A DNA stretch of 16,434 bases from JBBQWZ01 sp043788745 (GCA_043788745.1 JAYVTO010000016.1:1-16434), one strand, 5' to 3'; shown: positions 8,285-15,641, counted from the first letter of the stretch. Numbers and translations are program-made. Notes: generated from the letters alone by a model not told the origin.

Positions 8285-8430
8285 TCAGCCAAATCTATGG
8301 TGGTGGCGGAAACACCGGAGCTGCCCTCCGCAACGATTTTGTGGATCTGCTCAACCGAACGGATCGGCCAGTTTCTCTCGCGCGACCTTACGGTTGCGCC
8401 TCGGTGGTTGCCATTTCAGGTGAACGCTGA
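8278..8430 (+). pseudogene. Fragment of a lamin-tail-domain protein
   Basis: A 50-codon frame beginning MAISQIYGGGGNTGAALRND and continuing FVDLLNRTDRPVSLA. This matches the start of lamin-tail-domain (LTD) surface proteins, typically (V/A)ISQ.YGGGGN.GA...NDFIELYNR....VSL.GW. The similarity stops after VSLA, where the GWS.QY core should follow, and a TGA comes 15 codons later. No signal peptide or ribosome binding site precedes it. It is a broken internal piece and starts exactly where the oppositely oriented remnant at 8081-8284 begins. Confidence 0.55.
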
Positions 8431-8661
8431 TACGCGTTCTTAGCTGCGGGCTGTTGAGTGGGTAGCGGGGACACATGCCCAGAGGCATACGCCAGGTCAA
8501 TCCCAAAATTTTCGGCATGGAGTTTTTTGTCTTTCGCGTTACGCCTCAGCCATTGTTCGCTTGCGTGCTCAAAAAAAGCCTTAGCGCGTCGGGCGCGCCT
8601 TCTCCCGCAAGAGAAGCGAGGAGAGAACCGCAAAAAAGTTGTGGCACTTGGGAGACATCTC
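8431..8661. other. Intergenic, no gene seen
   Basis: About 230 bases between the LTD fragment and the regulatory repeats of the receptor gene. It holds a short perfect stem (CTTCTC-CCGCAA-GAGAAG, 8599-8616) that lacks a following T-run and is not a convincing terminator. No credible ORF. Confidence 0.5.
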
Positions 8662-8725
8662 TGTTACAAATAAGAATCTCGAATCATGAATCTGTCGGGC
8701 TATTTGTAACACCGTTATGGTTACA
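8662..8725 (+). promoter_or_regulatory. TGTAAC/GTTACA operator-like repeats
   Basis: TGTTACAAATA (8662-8672) and its exact reverse complement TATTTGTAACA (8701-8711) form an 11-bp inverted repeat with a 28-nt centre. The right arm also pairs with GTTACA at 8720-8725 as TGTAAC-N9-GTTACA. Three half-sites ending 40 nt before the receptor start suggest a regulator-binding region or a structured leader. No clear -35/-10 pair was identified. Confidence 0.45.
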
Positions 8726-8751
8726 GGCCAGAGGGTAAACGTGATTTCGTT

Positions 8752-8757
8752 GGAGGG
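8752..8757 (+). promoter_or_regulatory. Ribosome binding site fixing a TTG start
   Basis: GGAGGG lies 7 nt before TTG at 8765. This decides the receptor start in favour of TTG over the in-frame ATG at 8717, which has no Shine-Dalgarno and would put 16 extra residues before the signal peptide. A GTG at 8741 with a weaker AGAGGG upstream is the remaining alternative. Confidence 0.65.
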
Positions 8758-8764
8758 CTTTCAC

Positions 8765-11689
8765 TTGAGAAATAAATACGCACTTGGCATCCTGCTTTGC
8801 ATCGGCGCGACAGCGCTGTTCGCACAATCTCAGGCAAATACTGGATCGATCGAAGGCACGGTGCTGGATCCGAGCGCAAAAGCGCTCGCCGGAGCCACGG
8901 TCTCGATCCTCAATACGGGCACGAACTTTTCGCGCGAGCTGACGACGGACCAAGAGGGCCGGTTCCGTGGCCTGCTGATGCCCCTCGGCAGTTACGAACT
9001 GACGGTGAAGGCGGCGAGCTTCGGCACGCTGGTCCGCAAGGGTATCGATCTGGCGGTGGGGCAGTCGGTGAAGTTGGAACTGACGTTGCCGCTGGCGAAT
9101 CGGACGGATGTGGTGAACGTCTCGGCCGATGTTCCGGTGCTCGACACCAACCGCATTGAAAGTTCGACGTACATCGATAACAAGTCGATTCGGACGCTGC
9201 CGAACAACGGACGCAACTACCTGGACTTCGTCAACCTGACACCGGGCGTGACGATTGTGCAGGGCCCGGACGGCAACGAGATTTCGATCAATGGCCAAAA
9301 AGGCATCAACAACAACGTGTCGATCGACGGCGCGGACAACAACAATCCGTTCTTCGGCGAGCAGCGCGGCGGGCAGCGTCCGCCGTTCACGGTGAACCTG
9401 GATGCGGTTAAAGAAGTGCAGGTGGTGACGGACGGAGCTCCGGCGGAGTTCGGCCGCAGTTCGAGCGGATTCATCAATGTAGTGACGAAGTCGGGCACGA
9501 ACGAAGTGCACGGCACGGCGCACTACTTCCAGAAGTGGACGGGGCTGACGTCGCGGCAATCGGACGGCGTGCGCATCAGCGCGTTCTCGCAGGAGCAGTT
9601 CGGCGGCACGCTGGGCGGCGCGTTCAAGAAGGACAAGCTGTTCTACTTCGTGGCGTATGACCAGCAGATTTTCCGGCAGACGAAGCAGAACAACCCGCGA
9701 CGCATCGATCCGGTGCTGGTTAATTTTTTCGCGACGAAATTCGGCATCCCGAACGAGAATGGGCCGATCTCGCGGACGAACGACGCGCAGGCGGCACTCG
9801 GCAAGATCGACTGGTACTTCAATTCGAAGAACACGTTAGCGCTTCGCTACAACTACTCGAACTCGCGCCAGGAGAACGGCACGTTCGACGTGGATCCGTA
9901 TGCGCGTAGCGCCAATGGCATCGAGCGTGATTTCGCGAATACGTTGAGCGGTTCGCTGAACACAACCCTTTCGCCGACGACGCTGAACGAATTCCGCTTT
10001 CAGGTTTCGCGGGAAGACCGCCCGCGCGGCTACACCGGTCCGAACAATTCGCAGACGGGCCGTCCGTTGCCCGATACGGGCATCGATTTTGGGGGCAGCT
10101 ATCGCTTCGGCCAGCCGTTCTTCCTGCCGGTCGAAGATCACGATACTCGTTTCCAGGTGAACGACAACGTTTCGCTGATTCGCGGCGCGCACAACATCAA
10201 GATGGGCTTTGAGTACAACCGCACGGCGACGACGCAAACCTTTATCGGGTTCGCAAACGGCCGTTCGATTTTCGGCAGCACGCAAGGTTTTATCAACTAC
10301 GTGAACATCGGGCCGAAGTACGTGGAGTGCTCGAATGGCTCGACGAACAACAACGGCGTGTGCCCAGCCGGCACCTCGATCACCGGACCGCTGCTGTTGT
10401 TCCTGCAGTTCGCCGGCGTCAACGGCAAGAGCGTGAACGAAGCCGGCACGCAGACGATCGTGCAGCACGAACCGGCGCTGTTCATCCAGGACAAATGGCA
10501 GATCAATAAATACCTGACCTTGAGTTACGGCCTGCGCTGGGACGCGCAGTTGCAGCCCGACCCGATCACGCCGGCCTCGGAAGTGTTCTTCTCGAAGTTC
10601 ATCGGCAAGCCGGGCTTCCCGTCGAACGGCGGCATTCCGTCGTCGACGAAGCAGTGGCAGCCGCGCTTGGGCGTGGTTTGGGATCCGTCGAAGAAGGGTT
10701 CTACTGTTGTTCGTGTGAGCGGCGGCATCTTCTATGCGCGTACGCCAGGATTGCAGATTGCCAGCCAGCGCACTTCCAACGGCAGCGTTGGACAGACGCT
10801 GTTCCGCGCGTCGTTCTTCAACGGCTTCGGCCTGACGCCGCCGGCGTACGGGACGCTGGTCGCGAATGCCAACACATCGCCGGTGGATCACCCCGATGTT
10901 TATATCTTCGACAAGGACTACGTCAACCCGCGGACCTACCAGTGGTCGGCGACCGTCGAGCAGAAGCTGACGAACACGATGAAGGCCTTCGCGTCGTTTA
11001 ACTACGCGAAGAGCGTCCATCTTACGCGTTATGTCGATCGCAACGACGCAGTGTTCGGCTCGCCGTGGTCGACAGGCCTCGGGGCGGACGGAAAAAATGG
11101 CGTCGGCGCACTGACGACGGAAGAGTCGTCGGCGAAGTCGCTGTTCCGCGCACTGACCATCGGCGCGAGCAAGCAGTTCTCCCAGCGGTTCCAGTTCCAG
11201 GTGAACTACATGCTGTCGACCGATTACGCGGATGACGACAACGAGCGCGATCCGTTCTCGTTCCGGTATGTGGCGGCGAACAACTTCCGGCCGGATTATA
11301 ACTACTCCGACCGCGATCAGCGGCATCGGTTCAATGCGTTCGGCGTGATCAACGCGCCGTGGGGTATCGAGTTCTCGCCCCGATTCAGCGCGCGTTCGGC
11401 GCAGCCGACGAGCGTCGACAACCGTGTACCGAAGCCGGGCACGGTCATTCTGCGTAACACGCTCCGCAAGAACAACGAGTTCTACTCGTTCGATTTCCGC
11501 GTGGCGAAGAACTGGAAGATCACCGAGAAGGTGCGGGTGCAGGGTTTGATCGACGTGTTCAATCTGGCCAACAGCCGCAACCTGAAGAAGCCCGAAGTTC
11601 GCGGGTTACTGTTCAACTTCGACGGCACACTGACAAGCGGCTTGGGCGATCCGCGGCAGGCGCAGTTGGGTGTGAAGATCATCTTCTAA
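8765..11689 (+). CDS. Oar-like TonB-dependent receptor
   Basis: Outer-membrane beta-barrel transporter or adhesion-type receptor of the Oar/acidobacterial family, 974 residues. From the TTG start there is a clear signal peptide (MRNKYALGILLCIGATALFA, cut probably after A20). A carboxypeptidase-regulatory-like beta-sandwich follows at about 27-105 (GSIEGTVLDPSAKALAGATV to GQSVKLELTL). Next is a plug domain at about 125-240 with LPNNGRNYLDF, INGQKGINNNVSIDGADNNN and EVQVVTDGAPAEFGRSSSGF. The rest is barrel strands with alternating aromatics, ending in a terminal Phe (LGVKIIF), the usual outer-membrane assembly signal. The substrate cannot be read from the sequence; homologues are often linked to polymer or peptide uptake. 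It is apparently monocistronic, with a hairpin 7 nt after the stop. Confidence 0.93.
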   Translation: MRNKYALGILLCIGATALFAQSQANTGSIEGTVLDPSAKALAGATVSILNTGTNFSRELTTDQEGRFRGLLMPLGSYELTVKAASFGTLVRKGIDLAVGQSVKLELTLPLANRTDVVNVSADVPVLDTNRIESSTYIDNKSIRTLPNNGRNYLDFVNLTPGVTIVQGPDGNEISINGQKGINNNVSIDGADNNNPFFGEQRGGQRPPFTVNLDAVKEVQVVTDGAPAEFGRSSSGFINVVTKSGTNEVHGTAHYFQKWTGLTSRQSDGVRISAFSQEQFGGTLGGAFKKDKLFYFVAYDQQIFRQTKQNNPRRIDPVLVNFFATKFGIPNENGPISRTNDAQAALGKIDWYFNSKNTLALRYNYSNSRQENGTFDVDPYARSANGIERDFANTLSGSLNTTLSPTTLNEFRFQVSREDRPRGYTGPNNSQTGRPLPDTGIDFGGSYRFGQPFFLPVEDHDTRFQVNDNVSLIRGAHNIKMGFEYNRTATTQTFIGFANGRSIFGSTQGFINYVNIGPKYVECSNGSTNNNGVCPAGTSITGPLLLFLQFAGVNGKSVNEAGTQTIVQHEPALFIQDKWQINKYLTLSYGLRWDAQLQPDPITPASEVFFSKFIGKPGFPSNGGIPSSTKQWQPRLGVVWDPSKKGSTVVRVSGGIFYARTPGLQIASQRTSNGSVGQTLFRASFFNGFGLTPPAYGTLVANANTSPVDHPDVYIFDKDYVNPRTYQWSATVEQKLTNTMKAFASFNYAKSVHLTRYVDRNDAVFGSPWSTGLGADGKNGVGALTTEESSAKSLFRALTIGASKQFSQRFQFQVNYMLSTDYADDDNERDPFSFRYVAANNFRPDYNYSDRDQRHRFNAFGVINAPWGIEFSPRFSARSAQPTSVDNRVPKPGTVILRNTLRKNNEFYSFDFRVAKNWKITEKVRVQGLIDVFNLANSRNLKKPEVRGLLFNFDGTLTSGLGDPRQAQLGVKIIF

Positions 11690-11694
11690 ACAGG

Positions 11695-11722
11695 CGGGCG
11701 GACGGATTACAGGGTCCGCCTG
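11695..11722 (+). terminator. Hairpin after the receptor gene
   Basis: GGCGGAC (11697-11703) pairs with GTCCGCC (11714-11720) over a 10-nt loop; a G-T and a C-G pair extend the stem to 9. It begins a few bases after the stop codon. No T-run follows, so it may be a weak terminator or a 3'-end stabilising structure. Confidence 0.4.
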
Positions 11723-11853
11723 AGCAGAAGCGGCGGTATCGACGCGCGCACGCGGCGACACTGAAGGGGGTCGCGCGCCCGACTTCGCCGGGCTTCGTGC
11801 GCGGCTCGGATTTGTCGCGTTTCTTCGCTCTGCTGTGGAGATGAGACTAGTGT

Positions 11854-11924
11854 CCGCTCCCTTACGGTCGCGGTTCTTCGAAGGGACGAGGGGTCACATT
11901 TTTTCACAGTTGCGGATTCTACGG
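11854..11924 (+). repeat. Dispersed repeat, copy 3
   Basis: CCGCTCCCTTACGGTCGCGG, then TTCTTCGA, GGGGTCAC, ATTTTTTCAC, GTTGCGGATTC. It matches the copies at 7489-7534 (inverted) and 7572-7635. It ends immediately before the -35 of mazE. Confidence 0.6.
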
Positions 11925-11925
11925 A

Positions 11926-11961
11926 TTGACAGACCTGCCGGGATGGAATAACATTGTTATT
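11926..11961 (+). promoter_or_regulatory. mazE promoter with palindromic operator
   Basis: Perfect TTGACA (11926-11931), 17 nt, then TAACAT (11949-11954), ending 10 nt before the ATG. A palindrome AATAAC-ATT-GTTATT (11947-11961) covers the -10 and the predicted start of transcription, the expected place for autorepression by MazE or MazEF. Confidence 0.7.
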
Positions 11962-11964
11962 ACT

Positions 11965-12228
11965 ATGCGGGCTGTGCACGTAAGCATTCGACAGATCGGG
12001 AACTCCCAGGGAATCGTCATCCCCAAACCGGTACTGGCGCAACTGGGTCTGGACAGGGAGTCGGGAGTGGAAATGACGATTGAGGACGGAGCACTGGTGT
12101 TGCGCAGGCCCGCGAGCCCGGTTCGTGCTGGTTGGGTTGAGGCTGCCAAGAGGATCGCGGACGTTGGCGACGACGAACTGGTGATGGGCGAATTTGGCAA
12201 TGCGGAGGATTCGGAGCTGGTCTGGTGA
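11965..12228 (+). CDS. mazE: MazE-type AbrB-fold antitoxin
   Basis: Antitoxin of a type II module, 87 residues. The N-terminal swapped-hairpin DNA-binding domain is clear: VHVSIRQIGNSQGIVIPKPV, then LAQLGL and MTIEDGALVLRRP. The C-terminus (IADVGDDELVMGEFGNAEDS) is acidic and probably disordered, as in MazE tails that wrap the toxin. The ATG at 11965 is used, not the TTG at 11926, which is inside the -35 box. No Shine-Dalgarno precedes the ATG and the promoter ends 10 nt away, so the mRNA is probably nearly leaderless. The stop overlaps the toxin start as GTGA. Autoregulation through the palindrome over the -10 is inferred. Confidence 0.9.
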   Translation: MRAVHVSIRQIGNSQGIVIPKPVLAQLGLDRESGVEMTIEDGALVLRRPASPVRAGWVEAAKRIADVGDDELVMGEFGNAEDSELVW

Positions 12229-12542
12229 CGCGTGGAGAGATTTGGCTGGTGAATTTAGATCCTAGCGTGGGGAGCGAAATCAGGAAGACGCGCCCGTGCG
12301 TCGTCGTGTCCCCGTCCGAAATGCACGATCATCTGCGCACCGTACTCGTCGCCCCCTTGACCACCGCGGGTCGCCCCGCGCCGTTTCGGATCGGGGTCAA
12401 TCATGGTGGCCGAAAGGGGTTGATCCTGCTCGATCAGGTTCGCGCCGCGGACAAGACCCGGTTGGTGAAGAAGCTGGGAGCGGTCTCGGCAAAGACGCTC
12501 ACCGCCACGTTGAGGACGCTGCAAGAGGTCTTCGCGGAATAA
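12225..12542 (+). CDS. mazF: MazF/PemK-type mRNA interferase toxin
   Basis: Ribosome-independent endoribonuclease toxin, 105 residues, typical MazF length. It opens with TRGEIWLVNLDPSVGSEIRK, followed by TRPCVVVSP, which contains the conserved catalytic Arg (R23 here). VAPLTT supplies the catalytic Thr (T46 or T47), and GLILLDQVRAADKTRLVKKL is the usual dimer-side strand and helix. The GTG start overlaps the mazE stop by 4 nt, so it is translationally coupled to the antitoxin. The cleavage sequence cannot be predicted. It shares GSEIRKTRPC with the second MazF at 15956-16291, so the two are related beyond the minimal family motif. Confidence 0.93.
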   Translation: MTRGEIWLVNLDPSVGSEIRKTRPCVVVSPSEMHDHLRTVLVAPLTTAGRPAPFRIGVNHGGRKGLILLDQVRAADKTRLVKKLGAVSAKTLTATLRTLQEVFAE

Positions 12543-12553
12543 GACTCCTCCAC

Positions 12554-12628
12554 TGGATTTGCCTCCCCACACTGGACGCGTTTCGAACGTTTGCGATGTC
12601 GGGTGCGGCGGGTCCAGGTGGCGCATGA
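12554..12628 (+). pseudogene. Decayed copy of the WLxxVDxFRT peptide
   Basis: Starting 11 nt after the mazF stop, one frame reads WICLPTLDAFRTF and runs to TGA at 12626-12628. It matches the peptides at 13341-13436 and 16288-16434 only through FRTF; the VF.Q part is lost. No start codon is available in frame. The DNA GACGCGTTTCGAAC is identical to the copy at 13341. It looks like the worn remains of a gene that once followed mazF. Confidence 0.45.
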
Positions 12629-12679
12629 TCGTTCGGGATCACGAGTAGTGACTGACCCGAGATCGAATGCCGGCTAACG

Positions 12680-13084
12680 TTACTCGATCAGTATGGTCCC
12701 GGCGTGGACCGCAGCCAGTGCCTGGTCCATGGTGGCGAGCAAACCAGCGTGCTTTCGCGCCAGCAGCGCAAGGTAGGCGTCGGTGACCTGCCGATGCCCG
12801 ATAATCCCTTTTGTTGGCATGTCGAGATACGAAGCATCGTCCGGCCAGAATTCGTGTCGGGCCAGGGAGGAAATGGATTCGAGCAGAAGCCTCGCCGATT
12901 TGGCCGTCGCATCCACGCCGGCGCGGAGGTGGAAGCGGACGATGGCGCCTTGTGTGATGGGGCAGGTCGCAAACCGGTGGCCCTTGCGGAACCAGGCCGC
13001 CGCGCGCGCGTTCAGACTGTGTTCGGGAGTTGCCAGGGCGATCAGAACATTGGCGTCGAGCAGGTGGACTTTACTCTTCGTCAT
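12680..13084 (-). CDS. vapC: VapC-type PIN-domain toxin
   Basis: PIN-fold endoribonuclease of a VapBC module, 134 residues, normal for the family. Visible motifs are HLLDANVLIAL (D10), ATCPITQGAIVRF, QVTDAYLALLARKHAGLLAT (D102) and MDQAL (D120). The second acidic position, usually Glu in T-E-x-x, reads Gln (Q45). This occurs in some VapCs of the TCPLT(E/Q)NG subgroup, so activity is not excluded. The ATG lies inside the 3' end of vapB, a 14-nt overlap implying coupled translation. Known VapC targets are tRNA or rRNA; the target here is unknown. Confidence 0.88.
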   Translation of the reverse strand: MTKSKVHLLDANVLIALATPEHSLNARAAAWFRKGHRFATCPITQGAIVRFHLRAGVDATAKSARLLLESISSLARHEFWPDDASYLDMPTKGIIGHRQVTDAYLALLARKHAGLLATMDQALAAVHAGTILIE

Positions 13085-13295
13085 CGAGAGCCTCGACGTC
13101 GTCCGTGGATACGGGCCGGGCGCAGCGGAACGTCGGGAAACCGTAATCGCTCATCTTGATCGATGCGTCCTTCGACCCCTGTGACGATTGAAGAATCAGG
13201 TCGCCGACCACCCGCCCGAGGCTCCGGTTCCGATCCCGGGCAATGGCCTTGGCGATGTAGTAGGCCTCATCTGAAATGTCGATCGTGGTTCGCAC
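13071..13295 (-). CDS. vapB: VapB-type ribbon-helix-helix antitoxin
   Basis: A 74-residue antitoxin upstream of and overlapping vapC. The N-terminus, MRTTIDISDEAYYIAKAIAR, then NRSLGRVVGDLILQ, is a ribbon-helix-helix pattern: a short strand for DNA contact and two helices. The C-terminal part (FRCARPVSTDDVEALDDEE) is the likely toxin-binding tail. The start is a GTG with an extended -10 ending 6 nt before it and no Shine-Dalgarno, so a leaderless transcript is likely. It is transcribed against its neighbours, away from the propeller fragment. Confidence 0.85.
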   Translation of the reverse strand: MRTTIDISDEAYYIAKAIARDRNRSLGRVVGDLILQSSQGSKDASIKMSDYGFPTFRCARPVSTDDVEALDDEE

Positions 13296-13301
13296 AATCG
13301 C

Positions 13302-13310
13302 ATACTAGCA
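13302..13310 (-). promoter_or_regulatory. Extended -10 promoter of vapBC
   Basis: On the minus strand TGC-TAGTAT (13310-13302) is a TGn-extended -10; it ends 6 nt before the GTG of vapB. No good -35 is visible. GCACAATC occurs on both sides of it on the plus strand (13292-13299 and 13316-13323) and could be operator half-sites in direct orientation. Confidence 0.45.
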
Positions 13311-13340
13311 CAAGCGCACAATCCGGGCCTCGAACAGGAT

Positions 13341-13436
13341 CCGGTTTGGCTCGCCGTCGTGGACGCGTTTCGAACTTTGGTCGCCTGTCCGCCGACGGCG
13401 ATTCGATCGGTGTTCCAGCAAGCTCGTGAACTTTAG
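13341..13436 (+). pseudogene. C-terminal fragment of the WLxxVDxFRT peptide family
   Basis: A frame of 31 codons reading PVWLAVVDAFRTLVACPPTA then IRSVFQQAREL, followed by TAG. It aligns without gaps to residues 9-39 of the partial gene at 16288, with 14 of 31 residues identical and mostly conservative changes (V/I, R/K, R/Q, L/F) while the DNA has diverged. That pattern points to past selection on the protein. The frame is open back to 13275 but has no start codon and runs into antisense vapB, so only the end of the gene remains. Confidence 0.55.
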
Positions 13437-13498
13437 GGCGGCGTGATTTCTACCGTCGGCCCGCTCGTCGGGCGGCGAGTTGCTTCCGGAGGGCGCGT

Positions 13499-14719
13499 AC
13501 ACTCTCCGCTGGCAGCACCCGGCGCATCGAGGCTGTGATGCCCGATTCCGGAAAGCGCACCCTGGTGCTCGAAAACGCCGGCGGGCCCCTTGCGCTCAGT
13601 AGCGGGCATCTTGTTTTTCAAAGGAGCGGAGAACTCTTCATCGCGCCTTTCGACGCCAAAAGACTGACCGTTACCGGCCCTGCGATTCCCCTCGGTGAGC
13701 AGATTCGTTACGACAGCCCTCTCAGTCCCAACGGCACCCCGCAGATGTCGATTTCCGGGAATGGTACGTTTGCCTACCTGCCTGCTGTAGATACTGCGGG
13801 CGCAATGGGTCTGGTCGGCCCGGACGGGACGTTCCAGCCCCTGGCACTGCCGCCCGGCAACTTCGATCGGCCACGAGTCTCTCCCGATGGCCGCTCCATC
13901 GCCTATTTCGTGCGGGGTGAGCTTTACGTTTATGATTTGGAGCGCGGGAGTACCGTGAAGCGGACCGAGGACGGTCGCGTCGATGGGTTCGCGTGGCACC
14001 CTGACGGGCGCTCACTGGCGATCAGCTCCAGACGCAACAATGCTGCCAGCGGGGGCGCCAGCGGGATCTTTCTCAGGAAGCCGGATGGCGGCGAACAACT
14101 GCTGGTTCCACTCTCGGCTGGTGTGACTTTCCTTCGGAATTTCTCCTGGTCACCCGACGGGTCGCGGCTTGCTTACACTGTCCAGGAGGGGGGCCTCACC
14201 CATATCTGGATACTCACGTTGGGCGAGAAGCCGCCCACGCAGCCGTTTCTTAGAGGCCAGGCGAAAAGTCCAAAGTTCTCGCCGGACGGCAAATGGCTGG
14301 CGTTTGACTCCGCTGAATCCGGACGCAACGAGGTGTACCTGCAGCAATATCCCGAAGGCCAGCGGCTTGAGGTCTCGACCCGGGGCGGCGACAGCCCGGT
14401 TTGGCGACGCGACGGCAGGGAACTCTACTTTCGGGGCAACGTGGAGGGCGTTCAAAAAAAGACTCTCATGGTATCGGTCACTCCGAACGGCGCGGTGCTC
14501 CAGCTCGGGAAGCCCGTGCCCCTCTTCGACCTGCGCACGACGGGGCCAGCGGACGAGGCCTGGCAGTACCTGACGGGCAACAATGGGGGAGCCAGTTACG
14601 ATGTTCTCCCGGACGGACGCTTCGTCATGATCCGCAGCCCGGCTCCGGCCGACATTCGCGAAATCGTCGTGGTGCAGAACTGGTTTGAGACACTGAAGCG
14701 CCGCATGCCCGTGAAGTAA
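13499..14719 (+). pseudogene. Truncated WD40-like beta-propeller (kinase sensor half)
   Basis: About 400 codons of a WD40/TolB-like beta-propeller. Blade signatures are SPDGRSIAYF, HPDGRSLAIS, SPDGSRLAYT and SPDGKWLAFDS, then GGDSPVWRRDGRELYFRG. The end, EIVVVQNWFETLKRRMPVK, is typical of the C-terminus of acidobacterial membrane Ser/Thr kinases that carry a periplasmic propeller. The kinase and transmembrane parts are absent. Propeller-like sequence (LSAGSTRRIEAV) continues in frame upstream of the first possible starts (GTG 13535, ATG 13538), which have no ribosome binding site or signal peptide. The gene is therefore best read as 5'-truncated, probably by the rearrangement that left the peptide fragment at 13341-13436. 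The reading frame itself is undamaged. Confidence 0.7.
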
Positions 14720-14977
14720 TCTCTGGCACGTGAACGTTGCTATGTGAATGGAAGATTTCCGATAACAGGTCTTTCTCAGATGTTGTGTCTGAAGGATTCC
14801 AATGCCGGAGGCTGGACTAGGCTGGACATAACACCACGGTGTTCGAATCCACCTTGGAGTCCAGGAAAAAAGACGCAAGAGCCGCGAAAATCGTTCGAGC
14901 GCCCGTCATTAAGTCAAACGGGGATCTCAGCAAGTTTGAGGATTGAGAATCGGCTCCATCGTGTAATCACTTTCTGA

Positions 14978-14983
14978 TAACAT
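14978..14983 (+). promoter_or_regulatory. -10-like box of the second vapBC
   Basis: TAACAT ends 8 nt before the vapB ATG at 14992. It is the same hexamer used before mazE and before the 7740 gene. No convincing -35 stands 16-18 nt upstream. Confidence 0.4.
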
Positions 14984-14991
14984 GATGACAG

Positions 14992-15243
14992 ATGATTCGA
15001 ACACAGATTCAGATCACCGAGGAGCAAGCAGCCACGCTCCGGGCGATGTCGGCGCAATATCGTCGGCCAATCGCCGAGCTGATTCGAGAGGGCATCGATT
15101 CGTTCCTCAGGAAAGAAGCGGGTATGAGCCGTGAACACAAGCGAGCCATTGCCAGGAGTGCCGCCGGGCGGTTCGCTTCGTCTCATGCGGATGTCAGCGC
15201 AGACCACGACCGATACCTGGCAGAGGCATTCAGCCAGCAGTGA
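14992..15243 (+). CDS. vapB: CopG/RHH-type antitoxin (VapB)
   Basis: An 83-residue antitoxin. MIRTQIQITEEQAATLRAMS, then AQYRRPIAELIREGIDSFLRKE is a ribbon-helix-helix DNA-binding domain. The C-terminal half (FASSHADVSADHDRYLAEAF) is the probable toxin-binding segment. The stop overlaps the toxin start as GTGA. No Shine-Dalgarno precedes the ATG and a TAACAT box ends 8 nt upstream, so the transcript is probably leaderless. GC content looks lower than in addAB, in keeping with acquisition by transfer. Confidence 0.88.
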   Translation: MIRTQIQITEEQAATLRAMSAQYRRPIAELIREGIDSFLRKEAGMSREHKRAIARSAAGRFASSHADVSADHDRYLAEAFSQQ

Positions 15244-15641
15244 CCTTTGTCGATACCTCCGCGATCTACGCCATACTTGATCGGAACGACGCGAATCATG
15301 AGGGCGCCCGGATCTCATGGTTTGCTTTGCTCGATTCCGACGATCTGCTTTTCACCACAAACTACGTAGTTGTTGAGATTTGTGCTCTGGCGCAGAACCG
15401 GCTGGGGCAGGACGCGGTTCGCACCATTCAGGAGGAACTGCTCCCTGTAATGGATATCGTATGGGTTGATCAAGCCACTCACTTACTCGCCATGACGGCT
15501 CTTCTCGCGGCGCAGCGCAGAAAGCTGAGCCTTGTCGATTGCGTCAGCTTCGCCGTCATGCGTAGTAGAGGTTCGCAAGTGGCGTTCGCGTTCGACCAGC
15601 ACTTTGTTGAGGAGCGTTTCTTGTTCCCCGTTCGAACGTGA
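15240..15641 (+). CDS. vapC: VapC-type PIN-domain toxin
   Basis: PIN-domain RNase toxin, 133 residues. All four acidic metal-binding positions are present: FVDTSAIYAILD (D5), NYVVVEICAL (E46), LSLVDCVSF (D100) and FAFDQHF (D119). It starts at a GTG overlapping the vapB stop by 4 nt, consistent with coupled expression. It is not a close match to the first VapC, which belongs to a different PIN subgroup (HLLDANVL/TCPIT), so the two modules are not recent duplicates. Confidence 0.9.
   Translation: MTFVDTSAIYAILDRNDANHEGARISWFALLDSDDLLFTTNYVVVEICALAQNRLGQDAVRTIQEELLPVMDIVWVDQATHLLAMTALLAAQRRKLSLVDCVSFAVMRSRGSQVAFAFDQHFVEERFLFPVRT

Noticed and set aside
8599..8616. Stem CTTCTC-CCGCAA-GAGAAG as a terminator
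   Set aside because: It is only 6 bp, has no T-run, and has no gene ending just before it on either strand.
9836..11326. A 496-codon minus-strand frame (and another at 8684-9559) opposite the receptor gene
   Set aside because: The composition is Arg/Val-rich shadow sequence, while the plus strand encodes an obvious TonB-dependent receptor throughout.
14830..14872. tRNA-like T-loop (GGTGTTCGAATCCACC)
   Set aside because: The 5-bp T-stem does not pair correctly around TTCGAAT, and no matching acceptor, D or anticodon arm lies upstream.
14839..14946. A 35-codon frame from GTG (beginning MFESTLESRKKDARAAKIVR)
   Set aside because: Composition looks protein-like, but there is no ribosome binding site, no recognised family and an in-frame TAG shortly upstream; it could be a remnant. 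Kept as a note only.
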